Positions 1 to 8,367 of a stretch of DNA of 30,911 bases are shown one piece after another. Position numbers and translations under genes: made by a program. The stretch is from assembly GCA_947455805.1 (NCBI GenBank), contig CANGSN010000004.1:1-30911 (forward strand), written 5' to 3'. The stretch is from Planctomycetota bacterium. Its GTDB lineage: Bacteria; Planctomycetota; UBA1135; UBA2386. A model generated the notes under the pieces. The model ran no database searches. It was not told the DNA's origin and was given only the letters and a program-made list of their open reading frames with translations. Each line of letters starts with the position of its first letter. The stretch's first letter is position 1.

Positions 1-1
1 C

Positions 2-505
2 GGCGTCGACGGCATGCAGCAGCGCGCGAGCGAAGCCCTGCGCGCGCAAGCGACGGTCGCCGGCTACCGCACCAGCAGTGCGGCGTCGGCCGAACTGCTC
101 GAGCAGGCGCGCGACTCGGTGTTCAAGCAGATCCTGCTGCAGGTCACCGACGGCGGCGGCGAGATGCGCGTTCGCCTGCAGCCGCCCGAGTTCGGCGAGC
201 TCGACGTGCGCCTGGTCGTCGAGAACGGCAACCAGCTGAACCTGACCATCGCCGCCGAACGCGCGGACATGACGCAGCTGCTGCAGCGCCACCTCGACGA
301 GCTCAAGCACTCGCTGCAGGCGGCCGGCCTCGACGTCGCCGGCGCCTCGGTGCACACGCGCGGCGAGGGTTCCCGCGACGGCGCGCGCGACCAGCGCGGC
401 CAGGGCGGCGTGTTCGCCGGCGACACCGACGAGCAAGCAGCCGCGACCACGACTCCACGCCTCGGCGGCTACGTCAGCGCCGAGGGCCTCGACTTCTGGG
501 CCTGA
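2..505 (+). CDS. fliK: Flagellar hook-length control protein FliK, C-terminal part (5' end outside window)
   Basis: The frame is open from base 2 to the TGA at 503-505, so this is the 3' end of a longer gene. The visible 167 or so residues carry a typical Flg_hook (FliK C-terminal) domain. Its signature is a stretch reading MRVRLQPPEFGELDVRL, followed by a region of predicted beta strands and a helix rich in L, Q and H. FliK measures hook length during export and its C-terminal domain switches the FlhB gate from hook to filament substrates. After the domain there is a Gly/Arg/Asp-rich low-complexity tail ending in LDFWA. The flgD gene follows 14 nt later, the usual neighbour. The ATG at 14 is probably internal rather than the true start. 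Confidence 0.88.
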   Translation, partial: GVDGMQQRASEALRAQATVAGYRTSSAASAELLEQARDSVFKQILLQVTDGGGEMRVRLQPPEFGELDVRLVVENGNQLNLTIAAERADMTQLLQRHLDELKHSLQAAGLDVAGASVHTRGEGSRDGARDQRGQGGVFAGDTDEQAAATTTPRLGGYVSAEGLDFWA

Positions 506-519
506 ACGAACCGACCACC

Positions 520-987
520 ATGACCACGACCTCGAACGTCTCCTCGACGACCTCCACGAACGGCACGAGTGTGCTGAGCACCTCGCAAGCGAGCTACGGC
601 GACAACCCGTTCCTCAAGCTGCTGACCGAGCAGCTGAAGAACCAGACGCCGCTCGAGCCCGTCGACAACGAGAGCTTCATGAACCAGATGGCGAGCTACA
701 CGACCATGCAGGAGCAGCGCGACCTGAACGGCAACATGCTGAAGCTGCTCGACTACCAGGGCGTGCTGGCGCGTGCGCAGGGCCTGAGCCAGGGCAGTGC
801 CCTGCTCGGCAAGGAGATCAACTACGCCGACGCCGACGGCAAGACCGCGTCCGGCACCGTGCAGTCGATCTACGTCGCCGAGACCGGCGACGTGCGCCTG
901 AAGCTCGAGGGCGGCAAGGAAGTGGACCTGCGCTCGGTGCTCGGCATCACGCAGCCGGGCACGGCGTCGAACACGGCCACTGCCTGA
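520..987 (+). CDS. flgD: Flagellar hook assembly (cap) protein FlgD, short form
   Basis: This 155-aa protein matches the N-terminal FlgD domain. After a Ser/Thr-rich leader comes NPFLKLLTEQLKNQTPLEPVDN, then the MASYTTMQEQRDLN segment typical of FlgD. FlgD caps the growing hook and promotes FlgE polymerisation. The C-terminal 50 or so residues (GKEINYADADGK and onward) look like the small Tudor-like beta domain. The Ig-like domain found in longer FlgD proteins (about 220-230 aa in enterobacteria) seems absent. The gene lies between fliK and flgE, as expected for a hook operon. The function is confident; the domain loss is read from length and sequence only. Confidence 0.93.
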   Translation: MTTTSNVSSTTSTNGTSVLSTSQASYGDNPFLKLLTEQLKNQTPLEPVDNESFMNQMASYTTMQEQRDLNGNMLKLLDYQGVLARAQGLSQGSALLGKEINYADADGKTASGTVQSIYVAETGDVRLKLEGGKEVDLRSVLGITQPGTASNTATA

Positions 988-1047
988 TCCGGCGCCGCAC
1001 CGCGACCACCGCACCCAAGACGACCGCCAACCAGGAACGAAGGCACC

Positions 1048-3012
1048 ATGGTCAGCACCGCGCTCTACACGGGACTGTCGGGACTGCGCGTCCACCAGGC
1101 CTACATCGACGTCATCGGCAACAACCTGGCCAACGTCAGCACTCCGGGCTTCCGCGGCTCGCGCGTGACGTTCAGCGACATCCTGAGCTTCACCGTGCGT
1201 AGCGGCTCCGGCCCGAACGGGAACTTCGGCGGTCAGAACCCCCTGCAGATCGGCACGGGCGCGATCATGGCGACGGTCGACACCGACCTCAGCCAGGGCA
1301 CGCTCGCCGACACCGGCCGAACACTCGACGTGGCGCTGCAGGGACGCGGCTTCTTCACCCTGACCAACGGCAACCAGACCTTCTACTCGCGCGTCGGCTC
1401 GTTCGGCATCGACGCCAACCGCACGCTGGTCGACCTCCGCACCGGGCTGCGCGTCGTCAACAGCACCGGCGGCGACATCGACGTGCCGGTCTCCGACACG
1501 CTGCCGGCGGCACCGACCTCTGCGGTGCGCTTCCAGGGCAACCTGCCGGCGCGCGTCGGCGGCCCGCTCGAGGAGATCGTGCAGTCGAACGTCGCGCTGA
1601 AGCAGGGCACGGCCGCCACCAAGACGGCGACCGCGAGCGGCGCCTCGTTCCCGCTGTTCGACCTGACCGGCTTCGCCGGCAGGACCGTGCTGGTGTCGGT
1701 GAACGGCGCCGCGCAGCAGTCGCTGCAGATCCCGGCCGGCACGACGACGCTGAACGCGCAGGGCGTCGCCGCGATCTTCTCGGCGAGCGGCATCTCGACG
1801 ACCTTCGACAACGCCGCCGGCACCGTCGCCATCAGCAGCGTCAAGCTCGGCAGCAGCGCCACGCTGAAGCTCGACGACGGCCCGTCGGCCAACGGCCTGC
1901 TCGCCGCGCTCGGCATGAACGCCACGCTGGTCAGCGGCACCGAGACCACGGCGGCGACGACCACCGACCTGGCGCAGCTGACGGCGCGCGTCAACCCGTA
2001 CATCGCCGGCGACTCGATCACGATCAGCGGCACCAACCCGGACGGCACCGCCTTCTCGGACACGTTCGTCTACGGCAACGGCGTCGGCCAGGACGGCACG
2101 ACGATCGCCAGCCTGCTGACGTTCATCAACGCCACCGTCGATCCGGCGCAGGCCACCGCCTCGCTGACCACCGACGGCAACATCCGCCTGACGGCGACCG
2201 ACAAGGAGGAGGCCGACCTCAGCCTGTTCATCGGCGACGTGACCAACAACTCCGGCCGCATCAGCTGGCCGAACTTCGTCGTCTCGCAGGACGGAACCGG
2301 TCCTGACACCGCGGTGACCTCGATCGACGTCATCGACGCGCAGGGCCGCACGCACCCGGTGACGATGACGTTCACGCGCAGCACCACCGACCCGACGATC
2401 TGGGACCTCAGTGCCGAGATCGACCCGACCGATGGCACGCTGACGCAGGCTTCGATCGGCCAGATCCGCTTCAACGACAACGGCTCGTTCAACGTCATCG
2501 GCGGCGGCACCAACTCGCTGACATTCTCGTGGAACGGCATCAGCGCGGCGCAGAGCGTGCAGGTCGACCTCGGCTCGTCGGGCCAGTTCGACGGCGTCGC
2601 CCAGCTCGGCAACGCGACCACCGTCGCCGCCGTCGACCAGGACGGCTACGCCGCCGGCACGCTGCTCAACGTCGGCTTCAACGACGCCGGCCAGCTGATC
2701 GGCTTCTACAGCAACGGCCAGAGCCAGACGCTCGACACGCTGCGCATCAGCATGTTCAGCAACGAAGCGGGTCTCGTGCGCGCCGGCGACACGCTGTTCA
2801 CCGAGTCGCCGAACTCCGACGACGCGATCGCCACGACCGCGAACTCCGCCGGCGCCGGCTCGGTGCGCGCCGGCCAGCTCGAGAACAGCAACGTCGACAT
2901 CGCGCGCGAGTTCGTGAACCTGATCGAGGCCCAGCGCGGCTTCCAGGCCAACTCGCGCGTCATCACGACCACCGACGAGATCCTCTCCGAACTGATGAAC
3001 ATCGTGAGGTGA
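1048..3012 (+). CDS. flgE: Flagellar hook protein FlgE, long form
   Basis: This 654-aa protein has the paired terminal rod/hook motifs. The N-terminus includes ALYTGLSGLRVHQ and IGNNLANVSTPGFRG. A RTLDVALQGRGFF segment follows at about residue 90. The C-terminus has LENSNVDIAREFVNLIEAQRGFQANSRVITTTDEIL. It polymerises into the flexible hook. It is far longer than the enterobacterial protein (about 400 aa). The extra material, roughly residues 180-420, is Thr/Ala/Gly-rich and contains repeats resembling flagellin/hook IN motifs, for example the LKLDDGPSANGLLAALGMN stretch. Purines AGGAACGAAGG sit a few bases before the ATG as a ribosome-binding site. The stop is only 6 nt before flgF. Confidence 0.95.
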   Translation: MVSTALYTGLSGLRVHQAYIDVIGNNLANVSTPGFRGSRVTFSDILSFTVRSGSGPNGNFGGQNPLQIGTGAIMATVDTDLSQGTLADTGRTLDVALQGRGFFTLTNGNQTFYSRVGSFGIDANRTLVDLRTGLRVVNSTGGDIDVPVSDTLPAAPTSAVRFQGNLPARVGGPLEEIVQSNVALKQGTAATKTATASGASFPLFDLTGFAGRTVLVSVNGAAQQSLQIPAGTTTLNAQGVAAIFSASGISTTFDNAAGTVAISSVKLGSSATLKLDDGPSANGLLAALGMNATLVSGTETTAATTTDLAQLTARVNPYIAGDSITISGTNPDGTAFSDTFVYGNGVGQDGTTIASLLTFINATVDPAQATASLTTDGNIRLTATDKEEADLSLFIGDVTNNSGRISWPNFVVSQDGTGPDTAVTSIDVIDAQGRTHPVTMTFTRSTTDPTIWDLSAEIDPTDGTLTQASIGQIRFNDNGSFNVIGGGTNSLTFSWNGISAAQSVQVDLGSSGQFDGVAQLGNATTVAAVDQDGYAAGTLLNVGFNDAGQLIGFYSNGQSQTLDTLRISMFSNEAGLVRAGDTLFTESPNSDDAIATTANSAGAGSVRAGQLENSNVDIAREFVNLIEAQRGFQANSRVITTTDEILSELMNIVR

Positions 3013-3018
3013 TGAGCG

Positions 3019-3756
3019 ATGACCAGCTACGGTGAGACCTCCCTGGTGCGCAGCCTGAGCTTCCTGGCGGAGAAGCAGGCGGCGATCGCCAACAACCTGG
3101 CGAACGTCGACACGACCAGCTTCAAAAGGCGCCTCGCGGTCGCCGAGTCGGCGGGTGCGTTCCAGTCGATGCTCGACAAGCAGTTGACGGCGATCTCGTA
3201 CACCGAGCGCCCCGACATGGCGCGCGGCACCATCCGCGAGACCAGCAACGACTTCGACGTTGCGCTCGACAACGACGCCTGGATGCGCGTGCAGGACGGC
3301 CGCGGCCAGCGCTTCTACACGCGCAACGGCCAGCTGCAGATCGCCAGCGACGGACGCCTCGTCACCAAGGACGGCATGTCGGTGCTCGACGCCGGAAACC
3401 AGCCGATCCAGCTCGGCACCGGTGAGGAGGCGCCGTCCAAGGTCCTGATCGCGCCGAACGGCACGGTCACGAACCCGATCACCGGGCAGAGCTTCGGCCA
3501 GCTCGCGATGCACCAGATCCCGCAGCCGGAGGCGCTCGTGCCGCAGGGGCGCAGCCTCTACCAGGACCCGCTGAACCAACGCACCACGCAGGCCGCGACC
3601 GGCGTGCAACAGGGCTTCCTCGAGGGCAGCAACGTCGACTCGCTGCAGGAGCTGGTGCAGATGATCACCGTCGAACGCAGTTTCACCGCGACGCAGAAGG
3701 CCCTCACCGGCATCGGTCGCCTGCAAGAGAACCTGATCTCCAACATCCTCAGGTGA
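3019..3756 (+). CDS. flgF: Flagellar proximal-rod type protein FlgF
   Basis: This 245-aa protein belongs to the rod/hook basal-body family. The N-terminal rod motif is IANNLANVDTTSFKRR. A DFDVALDNDAWMRVQ segment sits mid-protein, where FlgF/FlgG have the LDxAIxGxGFF motif. The C-terminal motif is LEGSNVDSLQELVQMITVERSFTATQKAL. Its place directly before the canonical flgG, together with the less canonical N-terminus, makes FlgF the best call. FlgF forms part of the proximal rod across the periplasm. It begins 6 nt after the flgE stop and ends 7 nt before flgG, so the genes are co-transcribed. Another FlgG-like rod subunit is the alternative. Confidence 0.9.
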   Translation: MTSYGETSLVRSLSFLAEKQAAIANNLANVDTTSFKRRLAVAESAGAFQSMLDKQLTAISYTERPDMARGTIRETSNDFDVALDNDAWMRVQDGRGQRFYTRNGQLQIASDGRLVTKDGMSVLDAGNQPIQLGTGEEAPSKVLIAPNGTVTNPITGQSFGQLAMHQIPQPEALVPQGRSLYQDPLNQRTTQAATGVQQGFLEGSNVDSLQELVQMITVERSFTATQKALTGIGRLQENLISNILR

Positions 3757-3763
3757 CCCCAAG

Positions 3764-4558
3764 ATGCTGAAGAGTCTCTACACGACCGCCACGGGCATGA
3801 AGGCCCAGCAGACCATGGTGGACATGATCGCGAACAACATCGCGAACGTGAACACGGCGGGCTTCAAGAAGTCCCAGGCCTCGTTCGAGGACCTGTTCTA
3901 CGTGACGCTGCAGTCGCCCGGTCTGGCCAGGGGTGCCGGCGACGCGGCGGTGCCGATCGGCACGCAGATCGGCTCCGGCACGCGCCTCAACGGCACCACC
4001 AAGGTGTTCACGACCGGCACGCTGGAGATCACCGAGCGTACGCTCGACGTCGCCATCGACGGCGAAGGCTTCTTCGCGCTGAACCTGCCGGACGGTTCGC
4101 TCGGCTACACGCGCGACGGCGGCTTCCACACCAACGCCACCGGCAAGCTGGTCACCGGCACCGGCAACGTGCTGGTGCCCGAGATCACCTTGCCGCCCGA
4201 CACGCTCGAGATCTCGATCGATCCCGAGGGCCGCGTCAGCGTGCGCACCGCCGGCAGCCCGGACACGTCGACGCTGCTCGGCCAGGTCACGCTGCACCGC
4301 TTCATCAACCCGTCGGGCATGCTCGCCGTCGGCGCCAACGTCTTGCGCCCGACGGAGGCGTCCGGCCCGCCGATCACCAACACGCCCGGCACGACCGGCC
4401 TCGGCCTGTTGAAGCAGGGCTTCATCGAGCGCTCGAACGTGCAGATCGTCAACGAGCTGGTCAACCTGATCGTCGCGCAGCGCGCCTACGAGGTGAACAG
4501 CCGCGCGATCCAGACCAGCGACCAGATGTTGTCGACCGCCACCAACCTGTCGCGCTGA
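3764..4558 (+). CDS. flgG: Flagellar distal rod protein FlgG
   Basis: This 264-aa protein has the expected FlgG length and all the family motifs. The N-terminus is MLKSLYTTATGMKAQQ, then MIANNIANVNTAGFKK. The central segment is TLDVAIDGEGFFALNLPDG with YTRDGGFHTNATGKLV. The C-terminus is IERSNVQIVNELVNLIVAQRAYEVNSRAIQTSDQML. FlgG builds the distal rod that passes through the P and L rings encoded just downstream (flgI, flgH). The start ATG follows the flgF stop by 7 nt. A 54-nt gap then separates it from flgA. Confidence 0.97.
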   Translation: MLKSLYTTATGMKAQQTMVDMIANNIANVNTAGFKKSQASFEDLFYVTLQSPGLARGAGDAAVPIGTQIGSGTRLNGTTKVFTTGTLEITERTLDVAIDGEGFFALNLPDGSLGYTRDGGFHTNATGKLVTGTGNVLVPEITLPPDTLEISIDPEGRVSVRTAGSPDTSTLLGQVTLHRFINPSGMLAVGANVLRPTEASGPPITNTPGTTGLGLLKQGFIERSNVQIVNELVNLIVAQRAYEVNSRAIQTSDQMLSTATNLSR

Positions 4559-4612
4559 CGCGGCAGGATCCACGTAGCACCCCCCGTTCGGTTTCGCAGG
4601 AGAAGGAGAGTC

Positions 4613-5608
4613 ATGAAGGCAATCGCCACGTTGTGGTTGTGCGTCGCCGCGTTCTTCGGCGGCGACGACGAGAAGAAGCTGGCCGGCACACCAGCGGCCG
4701 GCAACCCCGCGACCACCGTCAAGCTGAAGCCGGCGGTGCAGGTGCGCGGCGTCGACGTCACCGTCGGCGAGCTCTGCGAGATCACGCCGACCGACGCCGC
4801 GGCTCTCGCCATCGCGCAGATCAAGATCGGCAACGCGCCGTCGGCCGGCCACGGACGCACCGTGTCGCGCACCGAGGTGCTGCAGTCGATCGCCGCCGCC
4901 GGCGTCGCCGTGGCGACGTTCAAGGTGGAAGGCGCCGACGAGACCGTGGTGCAGGCGCAGATGGTGGACGTCTCCGGCCAGGAGATGCTCGACGCCGCGA
5001 CCGCGGCGCTGCAGGCGACGCTCGCCGTCGAAGGCGGCGACGTCGAGTACACCGCTCCCGAGCGCCTGCGCCACGTGCAGGCGCCGCCGGGCCGCAAGAG
5101 CCAGGAACTGCGCGCGCGCGTGCAGGACGGCCGCACCGGCCCCAACTCCGCGATCGTGCAGGTCGAGATCCTGGTCGACGGCGAGTGCTGGCGGAAGGTG
5201 CCGCTGACGTTCCGCCTGCAGCGCTACCACCGCATCCTGAAGACCACCGGGGCGCTACGCGCCGGGATGCCGCTCGGCCCGGAGAGCGTCGTCGTGTCGC
5301 GCGAAGCGCTCGACCAGGCCTCGGGCCTGTGGCTCGACCGCATGGAGCAGGTCGAAGGCATGCTGGCCGCACGCAACCTGCCGGCCGGCTCGCGCATCAC
5401 GCTCGGCGACATCGCGCCGCCGGCGATCGTGCACAAGGGCGACGTCGTCACCGTCGTGCTGACCAAGGGCCGCGTGAAGGTGACCGCGCGCGCCATCGCC
5501 AACCACGACGCGCCGCTCGGCGGCCGCGTGCTGCTCACCAATCCCAACACCCGCGCGACCCTGACCGGTGTCGTGCAGGCGCCCGGTCTCGTCGTCGTGC
5601 CGCAGTGA
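4613..5608 (+). CDS. flgA: Flagellar P-ring assembly chaperone FlgA
   Basis: This 331-aa protein has a short hydrophobic N-terminus (MKAIATLWLCVAAFFGG), which suggests export. The C-terminal half carries the SAF/FlgA region. Two hydrophobic-basic segments mark it: RILKTTGALRAGMPL, then AARNLPAGSRITLGDIAPP. The end reads VTVVLTKGRVKVTARAIAN, with the usual GGRVLLTNPNTRATLTGVV. FlgA is a periplasmic chaperone for polymerisation of the FlgI P ring. It lies directly upstream of flgH and flgI. A strong ribosome-binding site, GGAGAAGGAG, precedes the ATG. The signal peptide lacks an obvious AXA cleavage site, so the mature N-terminus is uncertain. Confidence 0.92.
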   Translation: MKAIATLWLCVAAFFGGDDEKKLAGTPAAGNPATTVKLKPAVQVRGVDVTVGELCEITPTDAAALAIAQIKIGNAPSAGHGRTVSRTEVLQSIAAAGVAVATFKVEGADETVVQAQMVDVSGQEMLDAATAALQATLAVEGGDVEYTAPERLRHVQAPPGRKSQELRARVQDGRTGPNSAIVQVEILVDGECWRKVPLTFRLQRYHRILKTTGALRAGMPLGPESVVVSREALDQASGLWLDRMEQVEGMLAARNLPAGSRITLGDIAPPAIVHKGDVVTVVLTKGRVKVTARAIANHDAPLGGRVLLTNPNTRATLTGVVQAPGLVVVPQ

Positions 5609-5616
5609 GGTCCACC

Positions 5617-6228
5617 ATGCGCATCCTTCCCATCACCTTCGCCGCGCTCGCGTTCGCCGGCGCCGGCGCCGCCCAGAACCCCTACGTGCGGCCCAGCGTG
5701 CAGATCGGCGCCATGACCGATCCTCGCGCCCGCAACGTCGGCGACATCCTGACCATCGTCGTGCAGGAACAGCAGTCGGTGCGCAACGAGGACCGGGTCG
5801 AGCGCCGCAACGACACCTCGCTCGCAGCACGCCTCGAGAACTACTCGCTCAGCGACAAGACGTTCCAGAGCAACGTGCTGCCGCGCATCGACATCCGCAA
5901 GGAGCAGGACTTCAACGGCGAAGCCCGGCAGAACTCGACCTCCGACGTGCGCGCGAGCATCGCCGTGATCGTGGTCGACGTGCAACCGAACGGCAACCTG
6001 GTCGTCGCCGGCACGCGCGTCGTCACCGTCAACGACGAGACCCGCACGCTGCGCGTGAGCGGCCTGGTGCGACAGCTCGACATCACCGCCAACAACACCG
6101 TCGGCAGCGCGCAGGTCGCCGACGCCCGCATCGCCATCACCGGCGAGGGCGGCAGCACCCGCGCCGTCACCCGCGGCCCCGTCGGCCAACTGTTCGACAC
6201 CCTGATCTGGGCCGCCTGGCCCTTCTGA
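5617..6228 (+). CDS. flgH: Flagellar L-ring protein FlgH, apparently not a lipoprotein
   Basis: The 203-aa product matches FlgH. After the leader come a DPRARNVGDILTIVVQEQ segment and SVRNEDRVERRNDTSL. The C-terminal core contains ASIAVIVVDVQPNGNLVVAGTRVV, then VSGLVRQLDITANNTV, and ends near GPVGQLFDTLIWAAWPF. FlgH forms the outer-membrane L ring. The leader MRILPITFAALAFAGAGAAQ looks like an ordinary signal peptide ending in a GAA/Q site. I see no cysteine in the leader, whereas FlgH is normally a lipoprotein with a lipobox. The ATG at 5617 was chosen because it gives this leader; the frame is also open far upstream, antiparallel to nothing coding. Its TGA overlaps the flgI ATG by one base (TGATG). 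Confidence 0.93.
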   Translation: MRILPITFAALAFAGAGAAQNPYVRPSVQIGAMTDPRARNVGDILTIVVQEQQSVRNEDRVERRNDTSLAARLENYSLSDKTFQSNVLPRIDIRKEQDFNGEARQNSTSDVRASIAVIVVDVQPNGNLVVAGTRVVTVNDETRTLRVSGLVRQLDITANNTVGSAQVADARIAITGEGGSTRAVTRGPVGQLFDTLIWAAWPF

Positions 6229-7427
6229 TGCCCATGCGCACGCCCTTCTTCGTCGCCGTCCTCGCGTTCGCCGGGGCCGCTGTCGCCCAGGCTCCGGTGG
6301 CGGTTTCGCCGTTGCCGCAGGATCCGAGCACCACGCTGGTCCCGGCACCGGTGCAGCAGAACGGCCTCGGCGAGACGCTGCTGTCGCCACGCATCCGCAG
6401 CGTCACGCGCCTGCACAACAGCATGCCGCACCAGCTGCTCGGCATCGGCCTCGTCACCGGCCTGCCGAACACCGGCTCGTCCGACCGCGGCACGCGCCAG
6501 GCGATCCTGAACGTCGTCCGCCAACTCGGCCTCAACCTGACGCCGACCGACGTCGTCGGCGGCACCACCGCGCTGGTCTCGCTGACCTGCTCGTTGCCGC
6601 CGTTCGCCAAGGTCGGCCAGCCGCTCGACGTCAAGGTCGAGGTGCTGAGCGACGCCACCTCGCTGCGCGGCGGCGAACTGCTGCGCGCCGAGCTGCGCGG
6701 CGTCGACGGCCAGACCTACGTGGTCGCGCAGGGTGCGCTGGTCGTCGCCGGCTACACCGTCACCGGCGGCAACGCGCAGGCGACGAAGAACCCGAGCGGC
6801 ACCGCCTGGCTGCCGAACGGCGGCCTGTGCGTGCGCGAGGAGAACACGTCCTTCTTCAGCGAGTCGGGAGCGCTCGAACTGCAGGTGCTGAACCCGAGCC
6901 CGTTCAACGCCACGTCGGTGGCCAACGGCATGCGCGCCGCCCTCGCCGGCACCACCGCGCGCGTCACCGCCGTCGACTCGGCGCTGGTGCGCGTCGAGCT
7001 GCCGGACGCCGATCGCACGACCGAGAACGCGCTCAACATCCTGGCCCTCGTCGGCGACGTTCGCGTCACCGTCGAGAACCCGACCAAGGTGATGATCGAC
7101 CAGACCAGCGGCACCGTGCTCGCCGGCGAAGGTGTGCTGATCAGCCCGTGCGTGGTCGGCGTCAGCGACCTGACCATCGCCGTCGTCGAGGAGGACTACA
7201 TCTCGCAGCCGAACCCGCTGGCGCAGGGCAGCACCGAGCGCGTCGGCCGCACGCGCATCCAGGCGCAGACCAGCAGCACCGAACTGAAGAACGTCGGCGG
7301 CGGCGCCACCGTCTCCGACCTGCTGCAGAACCTGAAGGCGCTCGGCCTGACACCGACGCAGCTGGTCTCGGTGTTCCAGGCGCTCGACCAGGGCGGCTTC
7401 CTGCACGCGACGCTGGAGGTGCGCTGA
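6228..7427 (+). CDS. flgI: Flagellar P-ring protein FlgI
   Basis: This 399-aa protein begins at the ATG in TGATG, overlapping the flgH stop. A signal peptide (FFVAVLAFAGAAVAQ) is followed by the FlgI core: RIRSVTRLHNSMPHQLLGIG, then GLVTGLPNTGSSD. A FAKVGQPLDVKVEVLSDATSLRGG segment and the C-terminal TVSDLLQNLKALGLTP also fit the family. FlgI polymerises into the periplasmic P ring with help from FlgA. The family usually begins with RIKDIA and LxGYGLVVGL; here the second is LLGIGLVTGL, a modest divergence. The gene ends with TGATG shared with the flgJ-type gene, indicating translational coupling. Confidence 0.95.
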   Translation: MPMRTPFFVAVLAFAGAAVAQAPVAVSPLPQDPSTTLVPAPVQQNGLGETLLSPRIRSVTRLHNSMPHQLLGIGLVTGLPNTGSSDRGTRQAILNVVRQLGLNLTPTDVVGGTTALVSLTCSLPPFAKVGQPLDVKVEVLSDATSLRGGELLRAELRGVDGQTYVVAQGALVVAGYTVTGGNAQATKNPSGTAWLPNGGLCVREENTSFFSESGALELQVLNPSPFNATSVANGMRAALAGTTARVTAVDSALVRVELPDADRTTENALNILALVGDVRVTVENPTKVMIDQTSGTVLAGEGVLISPCVVGVSDLTIAVVEEDYISQPNPLAQGSTERVGRTRIQAQTSSTELKNVGGGATVSDLLQNLKALGLTPTQLVSVFQALDQGGFLHATLEVR

Positions 7428-7831
7428 TGGACGCGTTCGATCCGACGCGCTTCGAGACCATGCGCACGCGTCCGCTGACCGCGGCCGACGAGCGCAAGAA
7501 CGCGCAGAAGGCGGCCGACGACTTCGAGCAGATGTTCGTGCGCACGCTGGTCGGCAGCCTGCGCGCGACTTCGAAGCTCGGCGACGAAGGCGGCATGTTC
7601 GGCAGCGGTCCCGGCACCGACACCTACGGCGACTGGTTCGACCAGAACCTCGCCGAGCAGATCGGCAAGGACGGCAAGATCGGCATCGCCGAGTCGATCA
7701 TGCGCGACTGGGAACGCCACGAGCAGATCCCGATCGACCAGCAGGCGGGCACGGCGCGGCTCGCCGCCGACCGCGCGTTCCGCGCGGCCACCAACGCGCT
7801 GGGCAAGGGAGGCGTCGATGTCGTTCGCTGA
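7427..7831 (+). CDS. flgJ: Rod-binding protein, FlgJ N-terminal type (no hydrolase domain)
   Basis: The 134-aa product has the FlgJ rod-cap signature. The segment AADDFEQMFVRTLVGSLR is followed by GTDTYGDWFDQNLAEQI and IGIAESIMR. FlgJ of enterobacteria also carries a C-terminal peptidoglycan hydrolase domain; here the protein stops after the rod-binding part and a basic tail. A separate wall-cutting enzyme must therefore serve rod penetration, as in many non-enteric bacteria. The ATG at 7427 lies in the TGATG overlap with flgI. The last 14 nt overlap the next gene. Confidence 0.9.
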   Translation: MDAFDPTRFETMRTRPLTAADERKNAQKAADDFEQMFVRTLVGSLRATSKLGDEGGMFGSGPGTDTYGDWFDQNLAEQIGKDGKIGIAESIMRDWERHEQIPIDQQAGTARLAADRAFRAATNALGKGGVDVVR

Positions 7832-8348
7832 AGACACCCGGTCGCTGCTGGCGTCGTTCCGCACGACCCAGGGCCTCTTGCAAAGACTGCTCACCGGCCT
7901 GCAGGCACGACGCGCGGCGTGGGTCTCGGCCCGACCGAGCCTGCTGCAGCCGTCGGCCGAGCTCGAGCAACTGACGCAGGACATCGCCCGCGAGGAGAGC
8001 GGTCGCGAAGAACTGCTGGCCCGCGTGCGCATGGCCCTGCCACGCCCGCTCGGCGGCGAGCCCGCCGAGCTGCACCTGAACGTCACCCGCATCGCCGCCG
8101 CGATGCCGGCGACGGAGGGGCGCGCCCTACGCGACGCCGCCGACGCCGCCACCCGCCTCGCGAAGGCCGTGCGCACCGAAGTCACTCTCGGCCAGCGCCT
8201 CGTCCGCTTCGCACAGGACACGCAGCCGGGCCTGACGAACCCGGCGACCAACCCGGCCAGGAAGGCCGGCATCCCCGGCTACGACCGTCGTGCGCGCGCC
8301 CTGCGGGGCGCCGACACGGCCGGCGCCTTGATCGACGGACGCATGTGA
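7818..8348 (+). CDS. Probable FlgN-like export chaperone
   Basis: This 176-aa protein is predicted to be mostly helical, with many Leu, Arg and Glu heptad-like residues between about residues 10 and 130 and a disordered basic tail. I do not see a decisive family motif. FlgN-type chaperones are short helical proteins that deliver FlgK and FlgL to the export apparatus. They are encoded just upstream of flgK, which is exactly this position (19 nt before flgK). The start overlaps the flgJ-type gene by 14 nt. Assignment rests on position, size and helical character. Confidence 0.6.
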   Translation: MSFAEDTRSLLASFRTTQGLLQRLLTGLQARRAAWVSARPSLLQPSAELEQLTQDIAREESGREELLARVRMALPRPLGGEPAELHLNVTRIAAAMPATEGRALRDAADAATRLAKAVRTEVTLGQRLVRFAQDTQPGLTNPATNPARKAGIPGYDRRARALRGADTAGALIDGRM

Positions 8349-8367
8349 GCGGAGAAGGGAGACCAAG

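Noticed and set aside
469..3762. Very long minus-strand frame (1097 aa) opposite the flgD-flgE-flgF genes
   Set aside because: It is antisense to three clearly recognised flagellar genes and its composition (Arg/Val/Ala-rich) is typical of a GC-rich antisense shadow.
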